Assembly (NCBI GenBank): GCA_027306785.1
Contig: DAHUZB010000009.1
Span: forward strand, 124,001 to 188,000
Reading direction: 5' to 3'
DNA length: 64,000 nt
Source of the DNA: Vulcanimicrobiota bacterium
GTDB lineage: Bacteria; Vulcanimicrobiota; Vulcanimicrobiia; Vulcanimicrobiales; Vulcanimicrobiaceae
This document shows, piece after piece, positions 34,227-43,762 of this stretch. The position numbers were made by a program, and so were the translations under genes. The notes beneath the pieces were generated by a model that saw only the letters and a program-made list of their open reading frames with translations, had not been told where the DNA came from and made no database searches. The stretch's first letter is position 1; each line of letters starts with the position of its first letter.

Positions 34227-35342
34227 ATGTTCCCGGCCATCCTGCTCGCCGCGCTGATCGGTGCGTCACCGAGCCCGTCTCCCGCACCGACACCGAGCCC
34301 CGCGCCCGCCTATGCGCTCGACGGAGCGTTCTCGCTCATGACCGTGCATACGAGCGAGGTCAACGCGACGGGCGCGCTCGATACGCCGAGCGGCGCCGAT
34401 CTTACCAGCCGCACCGAGGATAGCAACGCGCTCCTCACCCTCACCAAGAATACCGGCCCGCTACGCGGCGGCGTCACCGTCGGCGCGTACAACCTGCCGA
34501 CCGTCGGTGCCGCGGTGAATCCCACCACGCAGCAGGGCGCGAATACCTCGCTCTTCGGTGTCGTCCCGGTCGCCTATCTCGCCTACGACGTCACCGCGCA
34601 CCTTACGCTCTCGGTCGGCAAACAGACGACGCTGCTCGGTCAAGAGAGCGCGTTCACCTACCAAAACATCAACGTCGAACGCGGGATCGGCTTTGCGCTC
34701 GAACCGACGATCAGCCGCGGTATCCGCGCGACCTACACGCAGGGGAAGTTCACCGGCGATATCGAGCTCAACGACGGCTACTACGCCGGCAACGCAGGTC
34801 GCGCGCTCGAAGGCCTCGTCGGCTGGGCGCCGAGCGCGACCACCGACCTCCAGCTCGCCGTCATCCTTCCGGGGCGCGATACGCCCGGCAATGCAACGAG
34901 CGCGATTGCGAATAAGGCCGAGGTCGATCTGATGCTCACGCGGCAGATCGGCAAGCTGCAGCTCCTACCCTATCTCCTGCTCGTGCGTTCGCCCGCGTCG
35001 GCACGCCTCGGCTATACGACGAGCGAGCGCGCATCGGCGCTCGCCGTGCTCGCCGACTACGCGTTCAACCCGACCTATTCGCTCGCCGCGCGCTACGAGA
35101 GCGCCGCGAACGCAAGTGCCCCGGGCGATCGCTCCCCGAACGCCGATCTGCTCGGCTACGGCGCGGGGAGCCGCGCGAGCGACTGGACGATCACCCCCGG
35201 TTACCATCCCGGTCCGTTCTTTGCGCGCGCCGAGTTCAGCGCGGTGACGGTGCGGGGCTTTCAGCCGGGACTCGCGTTCGGATCATCGGGGCGATCCGCC
35301 ATGCAACATCGCTACCTCGTCGAGTTCGGAGTGCAATTCTAA
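34227..35342 (+). CDS. Putative outer-membrane beta-barrel (porin-like) protein
   Basis: A 371-residue protein with a short signal peptide (MFPAILLAALIGASPSPSP) followed by a Pro-rich linker and about 340 residues of alternating beta strands (FSLMTVHTSEVNATG, VTVGAYNLPTVGAAV, LSVGKQTTLLGQESAFTYQN). It ends in Phe (VEFGVQF), the usual C-terminal barrel signature for BAM-mediated insertion. No substrate hint. It immediately precedes kdpFABC, so it may serve potassium entry, but that is inference from position. Confidence 0.75.
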   Translation: MFPAILLAALIGASPSPSPAPTPSPAPAYALDGAFSLMTVHTSEVNATGALDTPSGADLTSRTEDSNALLTLTKNTGPLRGGVTVGAYNLPTVGAAVNPTTQQGANTSLFGVVPVAYLAYDVTAHLTLSVGKQTTLLGQESAFTYQNINVERGIGFALEPTISRGIRATYTQGKFTGDIELNDGYYAGNAGRALEGLVGWAPSATTDLQLAVILPGRDTPGNATSAIANKAEVDLMLTRQIGKLQLLPYLLLVRSPASARLGYTTSERASALAVLADYAFNPTYSLAARYESAANASAPGDRSPNADLLGYGAGSRASDWTITPGYHPGPFFARAEFSAVTVRGFQPGLAFGSSGRSAMQHRYLVEFGVQF

Positions 35343-35343
35343 C

Positions 35344-35427
35344 ATGCTCGAAATCGGAATGATCGTGCTCACGATCGTATCGTTCTACGTCCTGGACCGC
35401 TACGTCGCCGGCTGCAAACGGGTGTAA
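35344..35427 (+). CDS. 27-residue membrane microprotein upstream of kdpF
   Basis: A very short frame, MLEIGMIVLTIVSFYVLDRY then VAGCKRV, begins 2 bp after the porin stop and ends 4 bp before kdpF. It encodes one hydrophobic helix with a Cys-Lys-Arg tail and resembles small unnamed ORFs that I recall sitting upstream of kdp genes in other phyla; I cannot name the family. It may be a Kdp accessory subunit or a translation-coupling leader. Confidence 0.6.
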   Translation: MLEIGMIVLTIVSFYVLDRYVAGCKRV

Positions 35428-35431
35428 GGCG

Positions 35432-35521
35432 ATGAACGTCGACGATATCCTCGGTTTGATTCTCACCATCGGTGCGCTCGCGTATCTGATCTACGCGATG
35501 CTGCGTCCGGAAAAATTCTAG
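35432..35521 (+). CDS. kdpF: Potassium-transporting ATPase small subunit KdpF
   Basis: A 29-residue single-helix protein, MNVDDILGLILTIGALAYLI then YAMLRPEKF. It has the KdpF pattern: a hydrophobic helix followed by a YAxLxxxxF tail, as in E. coli KdpF ending YALINAEAF. KdpF stabilises the KdpABC complex in the membrane. It is 8 bp upstream of kdpA. Confidence 0.9.
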   Translation: MNVDDILGLILTIGALAYLIYAMLRPEKF

Positions 35522-35529
35522 GAGCAACG

Positions 35530-37230
35530 ATGACGATCATCGGTTGGCTGCAGGCGATTGCGTTTTTTGCGGTGGTTCTCGCGCTCACGAAACCGCTCGG
35601 CCTGTATATGATGCGCGTGTTCGGAGGCGAACGCACGCTCCTCTCGCCGGTCCTCGTTCCGGTCGAGCGAGCGATCTATCGTCTGAGCGGCGTTCGTGAA
35701 GACGAGGAGATGAGTTGGTTCGTCTACGCGCTCTGCGTGCTCGCATTCTCGCTCATCAGCCTCGTCTATCTCTACGTCTTGCTGCGTACGCAGCAGCGCC
35801 TGCCGTTCAATCCGCAACACTTCGGCAATTTCGCCCCCGATCTCGCCTGGAATACCGCGGTAAGCTTCACGACCAATACCAACTGGCAGTTCTACTCGGG
35901 CGAGAGCACGATGAGTTATCTCTCGCAGATGGCGGGTCCGGCGTGGCACAACTTCGTCTCGGCGGCAGCCGGCATCGCGATCGCGATGGCCGTGATTCGC
36001 GGTGTCGTGCGCACCTCGGCGAAGACGCTCGGGAACTTCTGGGTCGATCTCACGCGCTGCTGCCTCTACGTGCTGCTGCCCATCTCCGTCGTGGTGGGGC
36101 TGTTCTTCGTATGGCAGGGCGTCCCGCAGAATTTCAACGCCTATCGCGAAGTCACAACCGTCACCGGCGTGACGCAGACGATTACCGGCGGTCCGATGGC
36201 CTCGCAAGAAGTCATCAAGGAACTCGGCACCAACGGCGGCGGCTTCGTCAACGCGAATTCGGCATCGCCGAACGAGAACCCGAACCCGCTGACCGACTTC
36301 ATCGAGCTGATCCTGATCTTCTCGCTCGGTGCGGGTCTGACGTACACCTACGGACGCATGGCGGGTGATACGCGGCAAGGATGGGCGATCTTCGCGGCGA
36401 TGTCGCTGCTCTTTTTCGCCGGATTCGCCGCGGCGTACGCGGCGGAAGCGGCCGGAAATCCGCTCGTCCACCGGCTCGGCGTCTTGGGCGCAAACCTCGA
36501 AGGTAAAGAGGTGCGCTTCGGCGCCGCTGCCTCGGCCCTGTTCGCGACGGTAACGACCGATACGTCGTGCGGCGCCGTCAACGCGATGCACGATTCGTTC
36601 ACGGCCCTCGGCGGCTTGGTGCCCCTCGTGAACATGCAGTTGGGCGAGATCGTCTTCGGCGGCGTCGGCAGCGGTCTCTACGGGATGATCGTCTTCGTGG
36701 TGCTCACCGTCTTTATCGCGGGGCTCATGGTCGGCCGCACGCCGGAGCTGCTCGGGAAGAAGATCGAACGGCGTGAAGTTCAGTTTGCGATCCTCGCGAT
36801 TCTGGTGACGCCGATCCTCGTGCTCGTGCCGACCGCGATCGCGTCGGTTACGCCGGCCGGTCTTGCAACGCTCAACAACGCCGGTCCGCACGGGTTCTCG
36901 GAGATCCTCTACGCGTTCAGTTCGACCAACGCGAACAACGGCTCGGCCTTCGCCGGGCTCGGACCGAATCTGTTCTACAACGTCGCAACCGGGATCAATA
37001 TGCTCTTCGGTCGCTTCGCGGTGATCGTTCCGGTCCTCGCGCTCGCGGGCGCGCTCGCCGGCAAACGGGCCGTCGCCCAGAACGTCGGCACCTTCACCAC
37101 CAACTCCGGCATCTTCGTCGCACTGCTGCTCGGGACGATCCTCATCGTCGGCGCGCTCACGTTCCTGCCCGCCGATGCGCTCGGTCCCATCGTCGAGCAC
37201 CTGCTCGTGCTCCAAGGAAAGACGTTCTAA
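35530..37230 (+). CDS. kdpA: Potassium-transporting ATPase subunit KdpA (K+ channel subunit)
   Basis: A 566-residue, roughly ten-helix, SKT-superfamily channel subunit that selects K+. Selectivity-filter loops include [14 protein letters not shown] (beginning VSF), [15 protein letters not shown] and [21 protein letters not shown] precedes ATG 35530. The stop shares a base with the kdpB ATG (TAATG), so subunits are translationally coupled to keep stoichiometry. Confidence 0.97.
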   Translation: MTIIGWLQAIAFFAVVLALTKPLGLYMMRVFGGERTLLSPVLVPVERAIYRLSGVREDEEMSWFVYALCVLAFSLISLVYLYVLLRTQQRLPFNPQHFGNFAPDLAWNTAVSFTTNTNWQFYSGESTMSYLSQMAGPAWHNFVSAAAGIAIAMAVIRGVVRTSAKTLGNFWVDLTRCCLYVLLPISVVVGLFFVWQGVPQNFNAYREVTTVTGVTQTITGGPMASQEVIKELGTNGGGFVNANSASPNENPNPLTDFIELILIFSLGAGLTYTYGRMAGDTRQGWAIFAAMSLLFFAGFAAAYAAEAAGNPLVHRLGVLGANLEGKEVRFGAAASALFATVTTDTSCGAVNAMHDSFTALGGLVPLVNMQLGEIVFGGVGSGLYGMIVFVVLTVFIAGLMVGRTPELLGKKIERREVQFAILAILVTPILVLVPTAIASVTPAGLATLNNAGPHGFSEILYAFSSTNANNGSAFAGLGPNLFYNVATGINMLFGRFAVIVPVLALAGALAGKRAVAQNVGTFTTNSGIFVALLLGTILIVGALTFLPADALGPIVEHLLVLQGKTF

Positions 37231-39281
37231 TGCTCTCGCAACGCCGTTTGGAGCGCCGCCCGCAGGCGCGACCGCTCTTCGACCGCGCGATCGCGTTGCG
37301 CGCGATCGGCGATTCGTTCAAGAAACTCGATCCGCGCTGGATGATGCGCAACCCCGTCATGTTCATCGTCGAGGTCGGGGCGCTCGTCACCACGCTGTTC
37401 TTCGCGCGCGACGTACTCGCTCGCACGCCGCAACTGGGCTTCGACTTCGCGATCTCCGCGTGGCTGTGGTTCACCGTGATCTTCGCGAACTTCGCCGAGG
37501 CCGTGGCCGAAGGGCGCGGCAAGGCGCAGGCCGACACGCTGCGACGAACAAAATCGGACACGCTCGCGAAGCGCGTCGTCGGCGATACGGTCGAGACGAT
37601 CGCCTCGAGCCTGCTGCGCAAGGGCGACATCGTGCGCGTGGAAGCGGGCGAGGTGATCCCCGGCGACGGCGAGGTCTCGCGCGGCGCCGCGATGGTCGAT
37701 GAGTCGGCGATCACCGGAGAATCCGCGCCGGTCGTTCGCGAAGCGGGCGGCGATCGCAGCGCCGTGACCGGCGGCACGCGCGTCTTGAGCGATACGATCG
37801 AGGTGCGCATCACCGCCAATCCCGGCGAGACCTTCCTCGATCGTATGATCGGTCTCGTGGAGGGCGCGCAGCGTCAGAAAACTCCGAACGAAATCGCGCT
37901 CTCGATTCTGCTCTCGGGATTGACGATCGTCTTTTTGATCGCGGTCGCGACGCTGCTGCCGTATTCGATCTACGCCGGAGCGCGGCAGACGCTGCCGGTT
38001 CTGATCGCGCTGCTCGTCTGTCTGATTCCGACCACCATCGGCGGATTGCTCTCGGCGATCGGGATCGCCGGTATGGATCGCGTGATGCAGCGCAACGTGC
38101 TTGCGATGAGTGGGCGCGCGGTCGAGGCGGCGGGCGACGTCGATACCCTGCTGCTCGACAAGACCGGTACGATCACGCTCGGCAATCGGCACGCAACCGA
38201 GATCATCACCGCCGACGGCGTGTCGGCGCGCGACGCGGCATCGTGCGCGCATCTCTCCTCGGTCGCCGACGAGACGCCGGAAGGCCGTTCGATCGTGTTG
38301 CTCGCGGCGCAAGCCGGAATCTCGACGGATCACCCCGCCGAGGCGACCTTCGTGCCGTTCAGCGCGTACACGCGCATGAGCGGGGTCGATCTGCCCGACG
38401 GCACGATGATTCGCAAGGGCGCGCCCGACGCGGTGATCGCCTGGGTGCGCGTGGCGGGCGGCGAACCGCACGCCGATCTCGCGGCACATGTGGAACGCAT
38501 CGCGCGCGCGGGCGGAACGCCGCTCCTGCTCGCGCGTAACGCGGCCGTGTTGGGCGTGATCCATCTCAAGGACATTCTCAAGCCGAATATGCGCGAGCGG
38601 TTCGATCGGCTACGTGCGATGGGCATTCGCACGGTGATGATCACGGGCGACAATCCGCTCACGGCCGCCGCGATCGCGACGGAGGCGGGTGTCGACGATT
38701 TTCTCGCCGAGGCGACCCCGGAGACGAAAATGGCGCTCATCAAACGCGAGCAGCAGTCGGGACGACTGGTCGCGATGACCGGAGACGGCACGAACGACGC
38801 TCCCGCGCTCGCGCAAGCCGATGTCGGCGTCGCGATGAACTCGGGGACGCAAGCGGCCAAAGAGGCGGCCAATATGGTCGATCTCGACTCGGATCCCACC
38901 AAGCTCATCGAGATCGTTGAGATCGGCAAGCAGTTACTGATGACGCGCGGCGCGCTCACCACTTTCTCGATCGCAAACGACGTGGCGAAATACTTCGCGA
39001 TCCTGCCCGCGATGTTCGCCGCCGCGTACCCGGCGATGGGGGTGCTCAACGTGATGCACCTCGCCACCCCGCAGAGCGCGATTCTCTCCGCCGTCATCTT
39101 TAATGCGCTCGTGATCATCGCGCTCGTGCCGCTCGCGCTGCGCGGCGTGAAATACGCACCCAAGGGCGCCGACGCGGTGCTGCGCGAGAACGTGCTGATC
39201 TACGGACTCGGCGGCATTCTCGTTCCCTTCGTCGGCATCAAGCTGATCGACATGCTTCTCTCCGCGCTGCATCTCACGTAA
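37230..39281 (+). CDS. kdpB: Potassium-transporting ATPase subunit KdpB (P-type ATPase)
   Basis: A 683-residue P-type ATPase. Phosphorylation motif [10 protein letters not shown], actuator TGES ([11 protein letters not shown]), and hinge [21 protein letters not shown] are intact. It energises K+ pumping through KdpA. The Ser in the actuator loop used for inhibitory phosphorylation in E. coli (TGES) is present. Starts at the TAATG overlap with kdpA; kdpC follows 10 bp downstream. Confidence 0.97.
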   Translation: MLSQRRLERRPQARPLFDRAIALRAIGDSFKKLDPRWMMRNPVMFIVEVGALVTTLFFARDVLARTPQLGFDFAISAWLWFTVIFANFAEAVAEGRGKAQADTLRRTKSDTLAKRVVGDTVETIASSLLRKGDIVRVEAGEVIPGDGEVSRGAAMVDESAITGESAPVVREAGGDRSAVTGGTRVLSDTIEVRITANPGETFLDRMIGLVEGAQRQKTPNEIALSILLSGLTIVFLIAVATLLPYSIYAGARQTLPVLIALLVCLIPTTIGGLLSAIGIAGMDRVMQRNVLAMSGRAVEAAGDVDTLLLDKTGTITLGNRHATEIITADGVSARDAASCAHLSSVADETPEGRSIVLLAAQAGISTDHPAEATFVPFSAYTRMSGVDLPDGTMIRKGAPDAVIAWVRVAGGEPHADLAAHVERIARAGGTPLLLARNAAVLGVIHLKDILKPNMRERFDRLRAMGIRTVMITGDNPLTAAAIATEAGVDDFLAEATPETKMALIKREQQSGRLVAMTGDGTNDAPALAQADVGVAMNSGTQAAKEAANMVDLDSDPTKLIEIVEIGKQLLMTRGALTTFSIANDVAKYFAILPAMFAAAYPAMGVLNVMHLATPQSAILSAVIFNALVIIALVPLALRGVKYAPKGADAVLRENVLIYGLGGILVPFVGIKLIDMLLSALHLT

Positions 39282-39291
39282 GGCACGCATC

Positions 39292-39867
39292 ATGCTCAAA
39301 GAACTCGGAACCTCCGTTCGCTTCACGATCGTCTCGGTCGTGCTGCTCGGGCTCCTCTACCCGCTCGCGATGACCGGGCTCGCGCATCTGCTCTTTCCGC
39401 GGCAAGCCGACGGCTCGTTCGTCACGCGCGACGGGCGCGTCGTCGGTTCGGCGATCGTCGGGCAGCTTTGGACCTCACCGCGCTACTTTCACGGGCGTCC
39501 CTCCGCGGCAGGAAAGAACGGCTACGATCCCACCTCGACCGGCGGCACGAACCTCGGCCCGTCGTCGAAGAAGCTGATCGACGCCACCCGTGCCGCGATC
39601 GCGGACCTGAAGCGGCAAAATCCCGATGCGACCCTGCCGATCCCGATGGATCTCGTTACCTCGAGCGCAAGCGGTATCGATCCCGACATCAGCCCGGAGG
39701 CGGCGTACTATCAAGCGCCGCGCGTCGCGAAGGCGCGCGGACTCGCGCTCGCAGCCGTGAATGCGTTGATCGCGCGTTCGGTCCGGGGACGAACCTTCGG
39801 CATCCTGGGCGAGCCGCGCGTGAACGTGCTGAAGCTGAACCTTGCGCTCGACGCTCTTCGGTCATAG
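39292..39867 (+). CDS. kdpC: Potassium-transporting ATPase subunit KdpC
   Basis: A 191-residue periplasmic-facing subunit with one N-terminal helix (FTIVSVVLLGLLYPLAMTG). The SGxxLxGSxxxGQ region appears as GSAIVGQLWTSPRYFHGRPSA, followed by GYDPTSTGGTNLGPSSKKL and LVTSSASGIDPDISPEAA, all conserved in KdpC. It completes the KdpFABC complex. Its last 26 bp overlap a small downstream membrane-protein frame. Confidence 0.96.
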   Translation: MLKELGTSVRFTIVSVVLLGLLYPLAMTGLAHLLFPRQADGSFVTRDGRVVGSAIVGQLWTSPRYFHGRPSAAGKNGYDPTSTGGTNLGPSSKKLIDATRAAIADLKRQNPDATLPIPMDLVTSSASGIDPDISPEAAYYQAPRVAKARGLALAAVNALIARSVRGRTFGILGEPRVNVLKLNLALDALRS

Positions 39868-40036
39868 CCCGCTGCCGTTCGCGGTCGTGTGGTTCCTTGC
39901 GAGCATGCTCGTCTTCGTGCTCGCGATGAACCACGCGCCGTCGGCGTTCGTCATCACCTGCCGTTGGGTCGCGGGCGCCTTTACGCTCTACGGTGCGTGC
40001 GACCTCGCGGTGCGCGTGAACCGCTATCGCTGGTAG
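39842..40036 (+). CDS. Small two-helix membrane protein downstream of kdpC
   Basis: A 64-codon frame from TTG 39842 overlapping the end of kdpC. It encodes two hydrophobic segments (FAVVWFLASMLVFVLAMN and FVITCRWVAGAFTLYGACDL) and a basic tail (VNRYRW). The same-strand overlap and the membrane profile suggest a real gene in the kdp operon. I recognise no family; a link to Kdp function is inferred from position only. Confidence 0.45.
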   Translation: MRSTLFGHSPLPFAVVWFLASMLVFVLAMNHAPSAFVITCRWVAGAFTLYGACDLAVRVNRYRW

Positions 40037-40037
40037 T

Positions 40038-42164
40038 TCAGGCGTCCTCGTCGTCGGCGTTCGGGGCGTTCGGCTTCGGGCGTGCGAGCACGATCAACTC
40101 CTTCGCATTCGCATCGAGCAGACGGCGCGCGAAGGCGTTGCGCGCGGGCCAGCGCGGTGCGCGATGCGTTCCGCCGACGGCGACCACCGTCTCCGGAACC
40201 TCGCGCGCGATCTCGATCAGACGCTTCGCCGCATCGGGGGCGCGGTCGTCGCGCCAGCCGGCATTGATCGAACGCGCGATGCGCTCGAACTCGGCGAGGC
40301 AGGCGGCATCGACGGAATCGCGCGGTTCGGCCACGTGTGCGATCGCGAAGTCGACTTCGAGCCGCGCGGCCAAGCGACTCGCCTTTCGAATCAGGATCGC
40401 GTCTTCGGGGCGTGCGACGACGCTCAACAGCAGCCGTCCGAAGGGCGCGCTGATGCGCTCGCGGGTGCGCGCGCGCAGGGCTTCGCGTACCGCGAGTTCG
40501 CGCAGCGACGCCAAATTCTCGGTGCGGAAGAAGTTGGAGAGCGCCGTCTCGATGCGCTCGCGCGGGTAGATCTTTCCGGCGCGCAACCGTTCGCGCAGCG
40601 TCTCGGGGGAGACGTCGATCAAGATCACTTCGTCGGCGAGCGGCAGGATGCCGTCGGGCAGCGTCTCGCGTACGATCGTGCCGGTCAGCCGATAGACGAC
40701 GTCGCTCAGCGCTTCGAGATGTTGGACGTTCAGGGTGGTGACGACGTCGATGCCCGCGCGCAGGAAGGCGAGCACGTCCATGAAGCGTTTGGGCGCCAGG
40801 GAGCCGGGCGCATTGGTATGCGCGAGTTCGTCGACCAACACGACGCGCGGCTTACGCGCGAGAATCGCCTCGCGATCCATCTCGGCGTAGGTGATGCCGT
40901 CCGCCGTGATCGTCTTGCGCGGCACGATCGGCAAATCGCCGATCATGGCTTCGGTCTCGGGACGCTTGTGGGTTTCGACCAACCCGATGACGACGTCGAT
41001 CCCGTCGGCACGCAGCTGCGCGCCGCGATCGAGCATCGCGTACGTTTTGCCGGCTCCGGCCGCGGCGCCGAGAAATACGGTGAGCTTGCCGTAGCCGACG
41101 CGCATGCGATCGCCGAGCGTGGCGGAGAGCGGTGTCGTGAAGACGGAGCGTTCGAGGTACGTTTGCGTCGCATCGACGATAAAGATGTCGCGCTCGACCG
41201 GTGCGTTGACGATCTTGCTCGCGAGCTTCTCGTTCGGAAGCGCCACCATCGCGGCGCGCAGGCTGCCGGTGTCGAGGCGCTGCAGGTCGGCGGCGGGCAG
41301 CACGTCCGCATCGAGCTCGCTTGCGGCCCGCTCGATCTCGCGCGTATCCACGCCTTCGTCGGGTTGTATCTCGAGGCGCAGGTCGAAAGCCGCGGCTACC
41401 GGTGCGCCGCGTTCGAGAAAGCGCCGCGCGTCGATACCGGCGGGCACGAGCGCGATCGCGCTCGACACGCTCGCGGCCGCCACGATCGGAATCGTGAGAT
41501 CGTCGATCGTGCGCAGCAGCAGTTCGCGCAGCATCTTCAGCGTGGTCTCTTTGAACGCACCGCTCTGTGCGCGGGCGATATCGTCGGGCTGAACGATCTT
41601 GCCGTCGGCGAGTCGCCGGCGAATCAGCTGCGGCGATGCATCGAGCGCGATCACGTCGTCGGCGCTCTTGAGGAACGAGATGGGAATGACGGCGCGCACC
41701 GGGTGGCCGAGCAGCGATTCGGCGGTCGCCGAGACCGTTTCGAGGTGCGCGATGTTGAAGGCACCGATTACGCCGATGCCCGCTTCGCGCAGCGCGAGCG
41801 CATCCTGCCAGCGCTTGGCGTTACGGCTCTCGCCCAAATTATCGTGCGCGAGTTCGTCGAGAATCACGACATCGGGTTTCGCGGCCAGGGCCGCGTCGAG
41901 GTCGAACTCGTCGTAGGCGCTCTCCGCGACGCGCACGCTGCGCGGCGGAACCCGCGGGAAGCCCTCCGCGAGACGCTCCAGGTCGGGGCGCTCCTTGGTC
42001 TCGATCCAGCCGATCGCGACGCGCTTGCCGGCGAGCTGCAGGCGGTGCGCGTCGGTGAGCAGGCGCCGCGTTTTGCCCGCCCCGGGGGCGGCTGCGACAT
42101 AGACGACGAGCCGAGCGCGTTCGCCGTATTCGCGCAGCAGTTGCTCGGGGGAGGAGCGTTCCAT
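40038..42164 (-). CDS. Kinase-less Kdp sensor with two tandem KdpD domains and a Usp-like domain
   Basis: A 708-residue protein made of two KdpD-type P-loop domains in tandem. Copy 1 has Walker A GAGKT at 28-32 and Walker B VVILDELAHDN at 99; copy 2 has GAGKT at 370-374 and VVLVDELAHTN at 441. Copy 2 is followed by a Usp-like domain (about 575-700, LLLSVVARPEDAILIRKA and GGTHRAPRW). A degenerate Usp-like stretch lies between the copies (about 220-345). There are no membrane helices, HisKA or HATPase domains, all of which standard KdpD has in one chain. The kinase is on the divergent gene at 42224. It probably reads K+ or ATP status and modulates that kinase. Confidence 0.9.
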   Translation of the reverse strand: MERSSPEQLLREYGERARLVVYVAAAPGAGKTRRLLTDAHRLQLAGKRVAIGWIETKERPDLERLAEGFPRVPPRSVRVAESAYDEFDLDAALAAKPDVVILDELAHDNLGESRNAKRWQDALALREAGIGVIGAFNIAHLETVSATAESLLGHPVRAVIPISFLKSADDVIALDASPQLIRRRLADGKIVQPDDIARAQSGAFKETTLKMLRELLLRTIDDLTIPIVAAASVSSAIALVPAGIDARRFLERGAPVAAAFDLRLEIQPDEGVDTREIERAASELDADVLPAADLQRLDTGSLRAAMVALPNEKLASKIVNAPVERDIFIVDATQTYLERSVFTTPLSATLGDRMRVGYGKLTVFLGAAAGAGKTYAMLDRGAQLRADGIDVVIGLVETHKRPETEAMIGDLPIVPRKTITADGITYAEMDREAILARKPRVVLVDELAHTNAPGSLAPKRFMDVLAFLRAGIDVVTTLNVQHLEALSDVVYRLTGTIVRETLPDGILPLADEVILIDVSPETLRERLRAGKIYPRERIETALSNFFRTENLASLRELAVREALRARTRERISAPFGRLLLSVVARPEDAILIRKASRLAARLEVDFAIAHVAEPRDSVDAACLAEFERIARSINAGWRDDRAPDAAKRLIEIAREVPETVVAVGGTHRAPRWPARNAFARRLLDANAKELIVLARPKPNAPNADDEDA

Positions 42165-42223
42165 CGTCGGCCACGCTTCGCGGCGCAGGCGTGGAATGCT
42201 TGCGCGCGAAGGCGGGTTCGGTG

Positions 42224-43762
42224 ATGGCCTGGCTCTGTTACGCTCTGCTCGCGCTCGCCTGGGTTATCGATATCTTTACGCCGCAGCTCTTCGTGGCGGC
42301 GATCCTGCTCAACGGCCCGATCGCGCTTGCGTCGCTTGCCTTGCAGCCCCGGCTCACGATGCGGTTGATCCTCCTCGCCGAACTCGCGAACGTGGTCTCC
42401 GGGTACGTGAACGGCGTGCAGGCCGGGTATCGTTGGGACACGATCGCGGTGGGCGATCGCATCTTGGCGGGCGCGTCGTTTCTGCTGGTCGGCGTGCTCA
42501 CGGTCCGCGCCCAGGAGAGCGCGCGCCGCGCGGGTGAGTCCGACGAGCGCGCGCGGCAGATCGAGCGCGAACGCGCGCTGCGCCATGCGATGGAGCACGT
42601 ACGCGCGAGCCTGAATCACGAATTGATCCTGCGTGCCGCGGTCCGCGAAGCGCGCGCGCTCACCGGTGCCGATCGCGTGGTCGTCGCTGCCCGAGCGTCG
42701 TCGATCGACGTTGCGGATCTCTACGAGATGACGGCGGAGGACGCCGACGTGCAGACGCGACGTGCGGCGCTCGCGCCGGAACTGGCGTCGAGCATCGAGC
42801 GCGCGCGCGCGTCGGGCAGCGTGGTCGCCATCGACGCCGACGAGCCGCTCGGGCGGCTGATCGGGGAATCCGCGCTCGTTGCGGCGCTGCCCGTCGAGGG
42901 TACGGAGATCGCGCTCGCGCTCTCGTGGCGCACGCATCGTCCCACCCGCGCCGAGCGTTCGGCCTTCGATGATTTCGTCGGGAACCTTGCGGTTGCGATC
43001 GAACAGGCGCAGCTCTTCGTGCGTCTCGCGCAGCAGAACGACGAGATCGCGCGTCAGAAAGACGAAGTGCAGCAACGCAACGACGTGATCCGCGACATCG
43101 TCTATGCGCTCGCGCACGATCTGCGCACCCCGCTCACCGCCGCCGATGTAACGCTGCAGCAGGCGCTCGACGGCGCGTACGGCGAGCTGCCCGAACGCTA
43201 TCGCGATATCGCGCGCACGATGCTCGCATCGAACGCGGGGCAGCGGCGCCTGCTCGAAACGCTGCTGCTGGTCGCACGCTACGAAGCGGGCGAGGATTCG
43301 CGCCGCGCGGCGCCGGTCGCGGTGCGCGGCGTCGTGCAGCGCGTGCGCGACGAGCTTGCGCCGGTCGCCGAGGTGCGCGGCGTCACCCTGGCGCTCGCCG
43401 CCGACGCGGAGGATGCGGTGCTTACCGCGGATGTCGACGAGCTGCGCCGCGCGGTCGCCAATCTGGCCGCGAACGCAATCGACGCCGTTCCGACGGGCGG
43501 TACGGTCGAACTCGCGATCCGGCGCGATGCACGAGAGGTGACGATCGCCGTGCGCGACGACGGCTACGGCGTTCCCGAGGAACGCCGCGCCGCGCTCTTC
43601 GCTCGCTTCGCGGGTACGCGCGCGGGCGGGGGCACGGGGCTCGGACTCTATATCGTGCGACGCATCGCCGAAAAATACGGCGGCCGTGCGCGCTACGAAC
43701 CGCGCGAGCCGCGCGGCAGCATCTTTTCGATCGAACTCCCGCTGCAAGGAGAGCACTCGTGA
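42224..43762 (+). CDS. Sensor histidine kinase with membrane region and GAF domain
   Basis: A 512-residue kinase. Three or four hydrophobic segments (about 1-95, WLCYALLALAWVIDIFTP and SFLLVGVLTVR) lead to a helical linker and a GAF-like domain at about 130-265. The HisKA domain has phospho-acceptor His298 (YALAHDLRTPLTAADV), and the HATPase domain has NLAANAIDAV, DDGYGVP and GGGTGLGLYIV. This matches the C-terminal half of KdpD (membrane plus GAF plus kinase) without the sensor half. ATG 42224 has AAGGCGGG upstream; GTG 42191 would add 11 residues. The regulator gene overlaps its stop. Confidence 0.92.
   Translation: MAWLCYALLALAWVIDIFTPQLFVAAILLNGPIALASLALQPRLTMRLILLAELANVVSGYVNGVQAGYRWDTIAVGDRILAGASFLLVGVLTVRAQESARRAGESDERARQIERERALRHAMEHVRASLNHELILRAAVREARALTGADRVVVAARASSIDVADLYEMTAEDADVQTRRAALAPELASSIERARASGSVVAIDADEPLGRLIGESALVAALPVEGTEIALALSWRTHRPTRAERSAFDDFVGNLAVAIEQAQLFVRLAQQNDEIARQKDEVQQRNDVIRDIVYALAHDLRTPLTAADVTLQQALDGAYGELPERYRDIARTMLASNAGQRRLLETLLLVARYEAGEDSRRAAPVAVRGVVQRVRDELAPVAEVRGVTLALAADAEDAVLTADVDELRRAVANLAANAIDAVPTGGTVELAIRRDAREVTIAVRDDGYGVPEERRAALFARFAGTRAGGGTGLGLYIVRRIAEKYGGRARYEPREPRGSIFSIELPLQGEHS

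Noticed and set aside
35518-37215. Long minus-strand frame across kdpA
   Set aside because: Arg/Asp/Glu-rich artefact opposite a conserved gene; the same applies to similar frames opposite kdpB, mutS, flagellin, uvrC and the chemoreceptor.
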